This document shows, piece after piece, positions 27,933 through 36,721 of a DNA stretch of 64,000 nt. Made by a program: the position numbers and the translations under genes. The notes beneath the pieces were generated by a model. The model did no database searches, was not told the DNA's origin, and saw only the letters and a list, made by a program, of their open reading frames with translations. The stretch comes from Herbaspirillum chlorophenolicum (GTDB lineage: Bacteria; Pseudomonadota; Gammaproteobacteria; Burkholderiales; Burkholderiaceae_D): positions 62,001 to 126,000 of the forward strand of contig NZ_LFLT01000007.1 in the NCBI RefSeq assembly GCF_001189955.1, written 5' to 3'. Each line of letters begins with the position of its first letter. Position 1 is the stretch's first letter.

Positions 27933-28175
27933 GGAGATCCTTTCGGGCGCGCGCCGCGGTTGTTGGCGGCAAAACCGATATGGTAACGTTTCCGCCCGGC
28001 GCGGTTGCGCGGGGCTTTCTGCTTCGGCACTAATAGAGCGCTAAGTGTCGTACTGTAGAATTTCGATTTGTTGCGCCGCACCTTTACGCGCAAGCATAGT
28101 CAAAAAGCCGGTTTTCCTGATTCACCCGCCACTTTTTCCTGTCAACTCCACCAAAAGAAGCCACCCTAGCCACGT

Positions 28176-29030
28176 ATGGACACCATCCTCGCGCTCAAGG
28201 CGCTCATCATGGGCATCGTAGAAGGCCTGACTGAATTTCTGCCCATTTCTTCTACCGGACACCTGATCCTGGCTGGCAATCTGCTGCAGTTCAGCAGTCC
28301 GGATTTCCCCAAGGAAAAAGTTGACGTCTTTGAAATCGTCATCCAGGCCGGCGCCATCCTCGCGGTGTGCTGGGAATACCGCGTGCGCATCGCCTCGGTG
28401 CTGGCTGGCCTGTTCACCGACCGCAAGGCGCAGCGCCTGGTGATCAACCTGATCGTCGCCTTTCTGCCGGCGGCCATCCTCGGCCTCCTGTTCAGCCGGA
28501 AGATCAAGGAAATGCTGTTCAACCCGCTTTCGGTGGCGGTCGCCTTCATCGTCGGCGGCCTGGTCATTCTATGGGTGGAACGCCGCAACAAGGACCGCAT
28601 GAGCATGGCGTCGGCACGCATCGAAACCGTGGACGACATGACCCCGCTCGACGCGCTCAAGGTTGGCATCGCCCAGGCCTTCGCGCTGATTCCCGGCACC
28701 AGCCGCTCCGGCGCCACCATCATCGGCGGCATGCTGTTCGGCTTGTCGCGCAAGGCGGCTACCGAGTTCTCGTTTTTCCTGGCGATCCCGACGCTGTTCG
28801 CCGCCACCATCTATTCGCTGTACAAGGAGCGTGCGCTGCTGACGGCCGCCGATGTGCCGCTGTTTACCGTGGGCACCGTGGCGGCTTTCGTCTCTGCCTT
28901 CCTGTGCGTGCGCTGGCTGCTGCGCTATATCAGCTCACACGATTTCACCATCTTCGCCTGGTACCGGATCGTATTTGGTATCGTCGTGCTGGCCACCGCT
29001 TATAGCGGCGTGGTGGTCTGGGTGGAATAA
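28176..29030 (+). CDS. uppP: Undecaprenyl-diphosphatase UppP (BacA)
   Basis: UppP recycles the lipid carrier by dephosphorylating undecaprenyl diphosphate at the inner membrane, and gives bacitracin resistance. The 284-residue multi-pass protein has the first signature [14 protein letters not shown] with E16, E20 and H29, and the second signature PGTSRSGAT with R177. These match the catalytic residues known for E. coli UppP. The gene starts a plus-strand run with a paralogue and recQ. The 243-base region upstream (27933-28175) is shared with divergent arsC; I found no clear promoter in it. Confidence 0.95.
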   Translation: MDTILALKALIMGIVEGLTEFLPISSTGHLILAGNLLQFSSPDFPKEKVDVFEIVIQAGAILAVCWEYRVRIASVLAGLFTDRKAQRLVINLIVAFLPAAILGLLFSRKIKEMLFNPLSVAVAFIVGGLVILWVERRNKDRMSMASARIETVDDMTPLDALKVGIAQAFALIPGTSRSGATIIGGMLFGLSRKAATEFSFFLAIPTLFAATIYSLYKERALLTAADVPLFTVGTVAAFVSAFLCVRWLLRYISSHDFTIFAWYRIVFGIVVLATAYSGVVVWVE

Positions 29031-29149
29031 TTTCACGCGTCTTCCTCAGGTTTTACTAATTCGGTGCAGCTTTACCGCACCAGGCCGGACGCCAAGATGC
29101 GTCCGGCGTCACAATTACCTTTCGCCAACCTCATCCAAAAGAGAATTTT

Positions 29150-30022
29150 ATGGCCAATGTTTGCAGCGCCGGACTCGATATCGGTTTTGCTTCGCTTAGC
29201 TATCTGCAGATCGGTTTTCTCGGCGTCGTCCAGGGCATCACCGAATTGTTGCCCATTTCTTCCACCGCCCATATGCGTATAGTGCCGGCCTTCCTCGGCT
29301 GGCATGACCCCGGTTCGGCGTTTTCCGCCGCGATGCAGCTGGCGGCGCTGGCCGCGGTGATCAGCTATTTCCGCCGCGACGTAGTGGCCGTCACCGGCGG
29401 CAGCGTGGCCGCCTGGCGCCGTCGTGATTTCAATGACCCGATGTTCAAACTAGCGGTGGCCATCATCCTGGCCACCATTCCCATTGGCATTGCCGGGCTG
29501 GCGTTGTCGCACGTGCTCAATGCCTGCGGCTCGCCGCTGCGCAGCCTGAGCGTGATCGGCTATTCCTGTATCGGCATGGCCATCCTGCTGGCGATTGCCG
29601 AACTGGTGTGCCGCCATCGCCGCAGCGTCGACCAGATGCGCTTGCGCGATGCGCTCATCGTCGGCATCGCCCAGGTCGGCGCGCTGATCCCGGGCGTGTC
29701 GCGCTCCGGCTCTACGCTCACCGCCGCCTTGTTCCTCAATTTCCGCCGTGAAGAGGCTGCGCGTTTCTCTTTTTTGCTGGGTTTGCCGGCCATCGCGCTG
29801 GCCGGATTGAAAGAACTGGCCGTGCTGCTGCACGCGAATATTCCGCTGCAGGCCTGGGGCGTGCTGCTCTTCGGCTTGGTGGTGGCCAGCGTTTCGGCCT
29901 TTGCCGCCATCTGGGGCCTGATGAAGTTCCTGGAGAAGTTCTCCACCTGGCCCTTCATCGTCTATCGCGCCGCGCTGGGGATATTCCTGCTGCTCGCGGT
30001 AGGCCAGGGCTGGCTGCAATAA
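29150..30022 (+). CDS. Second BacA/UppP-family undecaprenyl-diphosphatase-like protein
   Basis: The 290-residue multi-pass membrane protein is a paralogue of the preceding UppP. Its first signature is QGITELLPISSTAH, where the first catalytic Glu is Gln28 while E32 and H41 are kept. The family motif is usually written (E/Q)xxxE, so activity is possible. The second signature PGVSRSGSTL is intact. It has a longer N-terminus and a longer loop after the third helix than UppP. It may act on a different polyprenyl phosphate or serve as a backup. Confidence 0.88.
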   Translation: MANVCSAGLDIGFASLSYLQIGFLGVVQGITELLPISSTAHMRIVPAFLGWHDPGSAFSAAMQLAALAAVISYFRRDVVAVTGGSVAAWRRRDFNDPMFKLAVAIILATIPIGIAGLALSHVLNACGSPLRSLSVIGYSCIGMAILLAIAELVCRHRRSVDQMRLRDALIVGIAQVGALIPGVSRSGSTLTAALFLNFRREEAARFSFLLGLPAIALAGLKELAVLLHANIPLQAWGVLLFGLVVASVSAFAAIWGLMKFLEKFSTWPFIVYRAALGIFLLLAVGQGWLQ

Positions 30023-30071
30023 AATAGCGCCTTCCGTTTCCGCAAGTTCCGTGACACCCGCATAAAGATCC

Positions 30072-31925
30072 ATGGTCGATTTCGATACCCTGCCTGCCGA
30101 CACCCCTTTGCCGCAGCGTGCCCTGCACGTGCTGGAGACCGTGTTCGGCTATTCGTCCTTCCGTGGGCACCAGGGCGAGATCGTCCAGCACGTCGCCACC
30201 GGCGGCGATGCGCTGGTCTTGATGCCGACCGGTGGCGGCAAGTCGCTGTGCTACCAGGTGCCGGCCTTGCTGCGCGACGGCGTGGGGGTGGTGGTGTCGC
30301 CGCTGATCGCGCTGATGCAGGATCAGGTCGATGCGCTGGACGAAGTCGGCGTGCGCGCCGCCTTCCTCAACTCCACCCAGAGTTTCGATGAGGCGATGCA
30401 GATCGAACGCCGCCTGCGCCAGGGCGACCTCGACCTGCTCTACGTCGCGCCGGAACGGCTGATGACGCCGCGCTGCCTGGAACTGCTGCAGTCGGCCAAT
30501 ATCTCGCTGTTCGCCATCGATGAGGCGCATTGCGTCTCGCAATGGGGGCATGACTTCCGTCCCGAATACATTAAGCTCTCGGTGCTGCACGAGCGCTTTC
30601 CGCAGGTGCCGCGCATTGCGCTCACCGCCACCGCGGACGCCCAGACGCGGGAGGAGATCATCCATCGCCTGCAGCTGGAACAGGCGCGCCAGTTCGTTTC
30701 CTCCTTCGACCGTCCCAATATCCGCTACCAGATCGTGGAAAAGGCCAACGGCCGCAAGCAGTTGCTGGACTTCATCAAGAGCGAGCATCCGGACGACGCC
30801 GGGATCGTCTATTGCCTCTCGCGCAAGAAGGTGGAAGAGACCGCCGAATTCCTGCGCGGTGAAGGCCTCAACGCGCTGGCCTATCACGCCGGCATGGACT
30901 ATGCGCAGCGCACCGCCAACCAGGCGCGCTTCCTGCGCGAGGACAAGATCGTGATGGTCGCCACCATCGCCTTCGGCATGGGCATCGATAAACCTGATGT
31001 GCGTTTCGTCTGCCACCTCGACCTGCCCAAGAGCGTCGAAGGCTATTACCAGGAAACCGGCCGTGCCGGCCGCGACGGCTTGCCGGCCGACGCCTGGATG
31101 GCCTACGGCCTGCAAGACGTGGTGCAGCAGCGCCGCATGATCGGAGAATCCGAGGCCGACGAAAGCTTCAAGCGGGTGCAAGGCGCCAAGCTCGACGCCA
31201 TGCTCGGCCTGTGCGAAACCCTGAACTGCCGCCGTGTGCGGCTGCTCAATTACTTCGGCCAGGAAGCAAGCCCCTGCAACAACTGCGACATCTGCATGAC
31301 TCCGCCGGTATCCTTCGACGCCACGGTCGAGGTGCAGAAGCTGCTGTCCACCGTCTACCGCGTCGAACAACGTTTCGCACCCGGCCACGTGGTGGAAGTA
31401 CTGCGCGGCATTGACGGCGACCGCGTCAAGCAGTGGCGCCATGACCAGCTCTCGGTATTCGGCATCGGCGGCGACCGCGGCGAGGCCGAGTGGCGCGCCA
31501 TCCTGCGCCAGGTGATTGCACTGGGCTTGCTGACCGTCGACCACGAGAACTACAGTGCGCTCAAGCTCACCGAAGCCGCCCGCCCGGTGCTGCGCGGCGA
31601 GCAAAACATACAGTTGCGCCAGTACCAGAAACCCGTCAAGCCCAAACGGAGTTCGCAGCGTTCCACCTTCACCGAGACCGACCTGTCGTCGGAAGAGCAG
31701 GCATTGTTCGAGAAGCTGCGCTGGTGGCGCGTGGAAACCGCGCGTGAGCACAATGTCCCCGCCTACGTCATCTTCCACGACGCCACCATGCGCGAGATCG
31801 CCAAGGCGCGTCCGCAATCGCTGGACGACTTGCGCCACGTCAATGGCGTAGGTGAAAAGAAACTGGAAACCTATGGCGCGCAGATCATCTCGTTGATCGC
31901 CAGCGCCGAGGAAGCGCAAGGTTGA
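30072..31925 (+). CDS. recQ: RecQ-family ATP-dependent DNA helicase
   Basis: This 617-residue 3'-5' DNA helicase acts in recombination and fork repair. In order it has Walker A ([13 protein letters not shown]), the DEAH box and aromatic loop ([18 protein letters not shown]), a second RecA domain with the [19 protein letters not shown] region and [10 protein letters not shown]. An RQC zinc-binding region (cysteines in CETLNCRR and CNNCDIC) and a winged helix follow, then a C-terminal HRDC domain ([20 protein letters not shown]). The length is typical. A strong terminator follows. Confidence 0.95.
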   Translation: MVDFDTLPADTPLPQRALHVLETVFGYSSFRGHQGEIVQHVATGGDALVLMPTGGGKSLCYQVPALLRDGVGVVVSPLIALMQDQVDALDEVGVRAAFLNSTQSFDEAMQIERRLRQGDLDLLYVAPERLMTPRCLELLQSANISLFAIDEAHCVSQWGHDFRPEYIKLSVLHERFPQVPRIALTATADAQTREEIIHRLQLEQARQFVSSFDRPNIRYQIVEKANGRKQLLDFIKSEHPDDAGIVYCLSRKKVEETAEFLRGEGLNALAYHAGMDYAQRTANQARFLREDKIVMVATIAFGMGIDKPDVRFVCHLDLPKSVEGYYQETGRAGRDGLPADAWMAYGLQDVVQQRRMIGESEADESFKRVQGAKLDAMLGLCETLNCRRVRLLNYFGQEASPCNNCDICMTPPVSFDATVEVQKLLSTVYRVEQRFAPGHVVEVLRGIDGDRVKQWRHDQLSVFGIGGDRGEAEWRAILRQVIALGLLTVDHENYSALKLTEAARPVLRGEQNIQLRQYQKPVKPKRSSQRSTFTETDLSSEEQALFEKLRWWRVETAREHNVPAYVIFHDATMREIAKARPQSLDDLRHVNGVGEKKLETYGAQIISLIASAEEAQG

Positions 31926-31994
31926 TGGTTTGCATCGAGGATAAAAGGAGCGGGCGGTGAACTTCTTCTTGTCGTCCAGCCTGGGTTGATGCAC

Positions 31995-32031
31995 AAAAAA
32001 ACGGCATGCTCATTGGAGCATGCCGTTTTTT
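31995..32031. terminator. Bidirectional intrinsic terminator between recQ and trmB
   Basis: ACGGCATGCTC (32001-32011) and GAGCATGCCGT (32016-32026) form a perfect 11-bp stem around ATTG. An A-run on the left and a T-run on the right serve both convergent genes. Confidence 0.9.
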
Positions 32032-32058
32032 ATCGTAGCACCGAAGCGCAAAGAGGCG

Positions 32059-32778
32059 TCAGGTCTTTTTCTCGAATACCAGATCCCACACCCCATGCCC
32101 CAGCCGTAACCCACGGTTCTCGAACTTGGTCGTAGGACGATAATCGGGACGCGGCGCGTAACCGGACGGATCGGAAGAGGTATTTTTCAGCGTAGGCTCC
32201 GCACTCAACACTTCCAGCATCTGGATCGCATACTCTTCCCAGTCGGTGGCGCAGTGGAGGTAGCCGCCAACCGCCAGCCGCGAGCTCAGAAGCTGCACCA
32301 GCGGGCCTTGGATCAGGCGGCGCTTGTTGTGGCGCGCCTTGTGCCACGGGTCGGGGAAGAACACGTGCGCGCCGGCCAGTGAGTCTGGCGCAATCATGTG
32401 GTTCAGCACTTCCACGGCATCGTGTTGGATGATGCGTACGTTGTCCAGTTTGCCTTCGTCCACCAGTTTCAAATAACTGCCCACGCCCGGCGTGTGCACT
32501 TCCACGCCGATGAAATTCTTTTCCGGCATCAGCGCAGCAATCTTTGCACTGGTCTCGCCCATGCCGAAACCGATCTCAAGCACCGTCGGCGCGTTGCGGC
32601 CGAATGCGACATCCAGATCCAGCGTTTCCTTGGCATAAGGCAGCAGGAATTTCGGCCCCAGCTCCTCCAGCGCACGCCCTTGCGCATTGGAAACGCGCCC
32701 GGTGCGGGTAACAAAGCTGCGGATGCGGCGCTCGCTGGGATCGTAGAAAAGCGGCTTGCCGGATTTGTTCTCAGACAT
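32059..32778 (-). CDS. trmB: tRNA (guanine-N7-)-methyltransferase TrmB
   Basis: TrmB methylates G46 in the variable loop of tRNA using SAM. The 239-residue protein contains the SAM-binding motif [15 protein letters not shown] and the family's hallmark [17 protein letters not shown] place the start at the ATG at 32778 ([14 protein letters not shown]); the frame is open to 32838 without similarity. It is the last clearly chromosomal gene before the accessory region. The 240-base gap to the next gene contains a GGGTGAT/ATCACCC inverted repeat near 32861-32878 and no tRNA gene. Confidence 0.94.
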   Translation of the reverse strand: MSENKSGKPLFYDPSERRIRSFVTRTGRVSNAQGRALEELGPKFLLPYAKETLDLDVAFGRNAPTVLEIGFGMGETSAKIAALMPEKNFIGVEVHTPGVGSYLKLVDEGKLDNVRIIQHDAVEVLNHMIAPDSLAGAHVFFPDPWHKARHNKRRLIQGPLVQLLSSRLAVGGYLHCATDWEEYAIQMLEVLSAEPTLKNTSSDPSGYAPRPDYRPTTKFENRGLRLGHGVWDLVFEKKT

Positions 32779-33018
32779 GAAGTACTCGTGAATCGGTGAG
32801 GCGCGGCCCGGAATATCCCAGCCGGAAAACTCCGGCATAAAGCCGCATGGAATTGGAGCGGGTGATGGGAATCACCCAAGGCAGCCAACTCATTGATTAA
32901 TAAAGATTTTTTCTGGTTATCAAAGCCAGAAATGGCCTCTAAGTGTACCACCCCGACCCTCTTGGCGAAAGACGTACATCCACCGCCTTCCGCTGGCGGC
33001 CACCGACAGCCACTGCGA

Positions 33019-33705
33019 TCAGGAAGCGACCGATTTTGCGATCTGCAGTGCCCTTCGCTCGAATCGCTCGGAAACAGAGTTCGCTTGTCCCTGGGGTCTA
33101 TGCAGGTGCGTCACGATCTCGTAGGGGCCGTCGTCCAGCGGTCGCATGCTGATTCCCCATCCATGGGCGCGCTTGATGCGCGATTGCGCGGATACCCCGA
33201 CACCGTAGCCGGCAGAAACCCATAGCGCCATCATCTCGAAGGACGTGACGTACTGAAGATTTTGCTGGTCGGCAGGCAGGTGCGAGAGCAGTCGATGATC
33301 CAGCGAAGAACACGTCTCAGCCCGCCAGCGAAAGATCGGGTAGTCCTGTAGATCGGCGATGGTGAGCGATGCCTGATCCAGCAAGGGAAACCGCAGCGGC
33401 ATCGCAACGGCCATGTGCTCAATCCACAGGGGTTGGGTTTGGAGGGCCGGATCGCTCGACCCTTGAAGCGACACCCCTACGTCATAGAGGCCTTCACGAA
33501 GTCCATCAAGCAACTCGTCACCTGCAACCTCAAAGAACGCGATGCTGACCTCGGGTTCTTCGGCACGTTGTAGCGCGAGCAGCGCCGAAAGCTGCGATGA
33601 CGATACGCCTGGCGCTATCGCAAGCCTGAGGTGGGCGGGTTGGCTGGTGAGGTTGTCCATGGAGAACCCACAGAAGCGACGAAGTAGGTCAAGGGCAAAC
33701 CAGCA
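33019..33705 (-). pseudogene. LysR-type regulator remnant lacking the DNA-binding domain
   Basis: From the ATG at 33660 the frame encodes 213 residues of a LysR substrate-binding domain (HLRLAIAPGVSSSQ to RFERRALQIAKS), but no helix-turn-helix. In-frame codons continue upstream to 33705 and read CWFALDLLRRFCGFS, which resembles the linker helix of LysR proteins. A stop codon follows at 33706-33708. The 5' third of the gene is therefore missing, and the sequence beyond is AT-rich and unrelated. A domain-only protein could still be made from 33660. The break probably marks an insertion or deletion at the edge of the accessory region. Confidence 0.75.
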
Positions 33706-33723
33706 TCATAGTAAAGAGAGAAC

Positions 33724-33746
33724 TTTAACGTCTATATTTTTAACGT
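33724..33746. repeat. Direct repeat TTTAACGT in an AT-rich segment upstream of the XRE gene
   Basis: TTTAACGT occurs at 33724-33731 and 33739-33746, one copy every 15 bases, about 20 bases before the XRE gene. It may be an operator for the XRE protein. The surrounding segment of about 60 bases is much more AT-rich than either side. Confidence 0.4.
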
Positions 33747-33766
33747 GGTTAATTTAAGAGGATTGT

Positions 33767-34087
33767 TTGACGCTTCTGTCGATGCAGAAGCTTACTATTC
33801 AGCCAGGTCGTCCACCTGGCACATCCACCTATGAATCCGAACCAGCATTAGCTTTCGGGCGGGCCGTGCGCGCCGCCCGCGTCGCGCACGGCGTCGCTCA
33901 AGACGACTTTGCATTTCAGGCTGGAATATCGCGTTCGCACATGGGCAAGATCGAGCGCGGGGAGCATGTGCCGACGCTTCCCCTGATACTGAAAATTGCT
34001 ACCGCGCTCGGGATCAGCGCCAGCGAGTTGATGGCGGCGACTGAAAAGAACCTCAACTCTGGCAGTAAGCCGCAAGGCTCGCCATAA
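33767..34087 (+). CDS. Small XRE-family DNA-binding regulator
   Basis: The 106-residue protein has a central Cro/CI-type helix-turn-helix (FGRAVRAARVAHGVAQDDFAF, then GISRSHMGKIERGEHVPTL, residues about 29-75). There is no sensor domain. Two starts are possible: TTG at 33767, with AAGAGGA well placed upstream, or ATG at 33782. The function is unknown. Small XRE proteins like this often regulate mobile elements or restriction systems. It lies between the LysR remnant and an intact LysR gene. Confidence 0.75.
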   Translation: MTLLSMQKLTIQPGRPPGTSTYESEPALAFGRAVRAARVAHGVAQDDFAFQAGISRSHMGKIERGEHVPTLPLILKIATALGISASELMAATEKNLNSGSKPQGSP

Positions 34088-34124
34088 ACAGCCGCGAACT
34101 TCAGTAGCAGCCCTTGCCGCCCGA

Positions 34125-35015
34125 TCAATCGCCCGAGTGCGCGCGCAGGCGCGCAATGAACCGCTCCGCCGACACCGGCATATCCTCGCTGACGGGCCGC
34201 AGCAAGTAGGTCGTGATGACTGCGGAATCCATGGCCAGGGGGCGGATCACCACATCGGGGCGCTGGCTCGCCGCGACCCTGGTTGCCCTGATGAAGCCAA
34301 CTCCGTAGCCCGCACCGACCAGGGTGAGCATCATGTCCAGCGAAGACACATGCTCGGCGACGTCAGGCTGACGCTCCAGCGGCCGCAGGAGCCGCGCCAG
34401 TTCACGGTAGTAGCCTTCGTATACCTGTGGATCGCATAAGACCAGTGGGTAGCTCGCGAGCTTGTGCAGCGGAACAGTCTTATGTGAAAGCAAGGGGTGC
34501 CGGGCGGGCACCGCGACCACCAGCGAGTCGTGCCAGAGTGGCTCGGTCAGGATGTCATCGCCGACCTCCGCCGTGTGCGCAAACCCGATCGAGAAGTCGC
34601 CCGAGCGCAACCCGCGCAACTGCTCGGCCAGCGGCACTTCGGACAGGCGAATCTCGATCTCCGGCTCCTCCTCGCGGCAACGGGCCAGGAGGGCCGACAG
34701 CCGGGGATCGATTGCGCCGTCGGACACTGCAATGCGAAGGCTTCCGCTCAGGCCCGCGGCGACCGCCTGAGCGTTCTCCTGAGCCTGCTTCAGCGCGGCG
34801 AACACCCTGCGCACGTCTTGCAGGAAAGTTGCGCCCGCCTCGGTAAGCACCGTACCTCGGCGGTTGCGCACGAAGAGCACCACGCCCAGATCGCCCTCAA
34901 GCTCCTTGATGGCGCGGGACAAGGGTGGCTGTTCGATATGAAGGCGCTCGGCGGCCCGAGTGAAGTGCAGCTCCTCTGCGAGAGCCACAAAGCAGCGAAG
35001 GTGTCGCAGTTCCAT
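34125..35015 (-). CDS. LysR-family transcriptional regulator
   Basis: The 296-residue protein is a complete LysR regulator: winged helix-turn-helix at about 1-60 (ELRHLRCFVALAEELHFTRAAERLHIEQPPLSRAIKELE) and a substrate-binding domain at about 90-290. Its effector domain resembles that of the nearby LysR remnant (both contain an SAGYGVG/GAGYGVG element after a conserved Ser-hydrophobic-MM stretch), so the two may be related. It is divergent from the BREX operon and shares its 278-base upstream region. Its target is unknown. Confidence 0.88.
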   Translation of the reverse strand: MELRHLRCFVALAEELHFTRAAERLHIEQPPLSRAIKELEGDLGVVLFVRNRRGTVLTEAGATFLQDVRRVFAALKQAQENAQAVAAGLSGSLRIAVSDGAIDPRLSALLARCREEEPEIEIRLSEVPLAEQLRGLRSGDFSIGFAHTAEVGDDILTEPLWHDSLVVAVPARHPLLSHKTVPLHKLASYPLVLCDPQVYEGYYRELARLLRPLERQPDVAEHVSSLDMMLTLVGAGYGVGFIRATRVAASQRPDVVIRPLAMDSAVITTYLLRPVSEDMPVSAERFIARLRAHSGD

Positions 35016-35214
35016 GGGCCATGCTCCTGTTCCATATCAAGGATCTATTCGCACCAGTTTTCGTCCGCGATGGCCTGCTGGATGCACCCCATTCCACGCC
35101 GTTCCTGGTGCGCTCCGCTGGGCTGATCGTCTACTCGTCCACGTCAGATCACTCATTTGCGCCTCAAAAAATGGTTATCATAATGCAGCGCACTAGCAAA
35201 CCAGCTTGGATTTA

Positions 35215-35254
35215 TAGACGTCTTTTCAAGCAGCTCATATACTTTCTGCAGAAA
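35215..35254 (+). promoter_or_regulatory. Candidate BREX operon promoter with overlapping palindrome
   Basis: TAGACG (35215-35220) and TATACT (35238-35243) are spaced 17 bp, a plausible sigma-70 promoter. A perfect 12-bp palindrome TTTCTGCAGAAA (35243-35254) overlaps the end of the -10 box, and a related ATCTGCAT follows. BrxR-type proteins bind inverted repeats in their own promoters, so this is a good operator candidate. The brxR start is about 40 bases further on. Confidence 0.5.
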
Positions 35255-35293
35255 TCTGCATAAGCATTCGCTAACCCGAACGAGCCAACCAGG

Positions 35294-36208
35294 ATGCCCC
35301 ACGAACAGCTTGCCGATCTAACCCAGCCACAGCGCGACCGGCTCGCGTTCGTGGAGTTGCGCGTGCGCTTCATTGGGGAGATGCGCCGCCAGGACTTGGT
35401 CGCGCGGTTTGGTATCCAGTCCGCTGCTGCGTCCAGGGACCTGGCGCTGTACAAGGAAATCGCCCCCGGCAACATCGACTACGACGGCAAAGGCAAGTTC
35501 TACGTCCTCGGCCCGAGCTTCCAGCCGATCTTCGATTTCCCGCCCGAGCGGGTGTTGTCGTGGCTGACGCAGGGTTTTGGCGACGGTGAACCGATGCGCA
35601 TCAAAGCCTGGGTGGCCAGCGAGAGCCCGTCCCGGCTCACCCACCCTGACCTGGACATCCTGGCGAGCGTGACTCGTGCCATCCACTACGAATGCCCGAT
35701 GGGGATCGAGTACCACTCCATCTCCAGTGGCCGCACCGTGCGGGAGATCGTCCCGTTCGCGCTGATCGACAACGGCCTGCGCTGGCACGTCCGCGCCTTC
35801 GACCGCAAATCGCAGGAGTTCCGGGATTTTGTCATCACCCGGATCAAGCGCCCTGTGGTGCGCAAGGGGCAGCCCGTGGCGCCCCACGAAATGAACGATC
35901 AGGACATTCAGTGGACCCGGATCGTCGAGCTGGAGCTGGTTCCTCACCCGGATCAGCCCCGGCCAGAAATCACTGAAATGGACTACGGCATGCAGGGTGG
36001 TGTGCTGCACATGAAGCTGCGCGCCGCCACCGCCGGCTACATCCTGCGCAAATGGAGTGTGGACTGCTCCCCCGACCACAATCTGCGCGGCCCCGAATAC
36101 CGGCTTTGGTTGAGGAACCACCTCGCCATCTATGGTGTGCGCAGTGCGGTGCTGGCGCCGGGTTACCGCTCCCCTGATCAACACCGGCTCGAAGCCGAGA
36201 CGGACTGA
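35294..36208 (+). CDS. brxR: WYL-domain transcriptional regulator (BrxR-like)
   Basis: The 304-residue protein has an N-terminal winged helix (about 10-65, RLAFVELRVRFIGEMRRQDLVARFG) and a WYL-type ligand domain (about 120-200, IEYHSISSGRTVREIVPFALIDNGLRWHVRAFDRKSQEFRDF), then a C-terminal extension. BrxR proteins repress BREX and other defence operons; some bind nucleotides or nucleic acid through WYL. It is the first gene of the BREX-3 operon and ends four bases before brxF. The ATG at 35294 has only a close AGG upstream, so the ribosome site is poor. Confidence 0.85.
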   Translation: MPHEQLADLTQPQRDRLAFVELRVRFIGEMRRQDLVARFGIQSAAASRDLALYKEIAPGNIDYDGKGKFYVLGPSFQPIFDFPPERVLSWLTQGFGDGEPMRIKAWVASESPSRLTHPDLDILASVTRAIHYECPMGIEYHSISSGRTVREIVPFALIDNGLRWHVRAFDRKSQEFRDFVITRIKRPVVRKGQPVAPHEMNDQDIQWTRIVELELVPHPDQPRPEITEMDYGMQGGVLHMKLRAATAGYILRKWSVDCSPDHNLRGPEYRLWLRNHLAIYGVRSAVLAPGYRSPDQHRLEAETD

Positions 36209-36212
36209 TGGG

Positions 36213-36686
36213 ATGAGCATGCTCGCAAAACTGGAACGACTCATCGGCGAAATCGGCGACCTCAACAGCAAGTTGATCCTGCTGGTCGGCCCCAGCCGCA
36301 GTGGCAAGACCCAACTGCTGCGCCAGCTCAGCGCCAAGCTCAATATCGAGCCGCTCAACGTCGGCCTGGAGCTGGGGCGCCGGCTGGCCGCCACGCCGAA
36401 CAACAAGCGCGGCTTCTCGGCAGGCGAACTGCTGCGCGAGATGGCGCTGCTTGAACAATTCGGGGAGCGAACCGAAACCCCGCTGCTGCTCGACAACCTG
36501 GAGTTGCTGTTCGAGCCCAGCTTGCAGATCAACCCGCTTGACCTCGTCAGGCGGCTGGCTCACGCCAGGCGTGTCGTGGCCGTCTGGCCTGGCGAGCTGC
36601 GCGGTGATCGGCTGATCTACGCCGACATGAGCCATCCAGAACATCGTGACTACAGCCAGGACGGTGTGGTCGTACTCGAAATTTGA
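36213..36686 (+). CDS. brxF: BREX-3 P-loop protein BrxF
   Basis: This small 157-residue ATPase is specific to type 3 BREX. Walker A is GPSRSGKT (26-33) and a Walker B-like LLLDNLE is at 91-97. Its biochemical role is not established; it is thought to work with the large ATPase BrxC. I start at the ATG at 36213 (MSMLAKLERLIGEIG), four bases after brxR; the longer open frame overlaps brxR and lacks similarity. The gene is followed by brxC after 35 bases. Confidence 0.88.
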   Translation: MSMLAKLERLIGEIGDLNSKLILLVGPSRSGKTQLLRQLSAKLNIEPLNVGLELGRRLAATPNNKRGFSAGELLREMALLEQFGERTETPLLLDNLELLFEPSLQINPLDLVRRLAHARRVVAVWPGELRGDRLIYADMSHPEHRDYSQDGVVVLEI

Positions 36687-36721
36687 CCGAATTTACGAAA
36701 ACTGCGGGAAGAGAGAAGCAT

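Noticed and set aside
29955..31994. Long open frame (679 codons) opposite recQ
   Set aside because: Antisense shadow; the plus-strand RecQ has full motifs, and the shadow has no recognisable domain.
32779..33018. tRNA gene or att site next to trmB
   Set aside because: I searched the gap for a cloverleaf and found only small inverted repeats; no tRNA and no recognised direct repeat.
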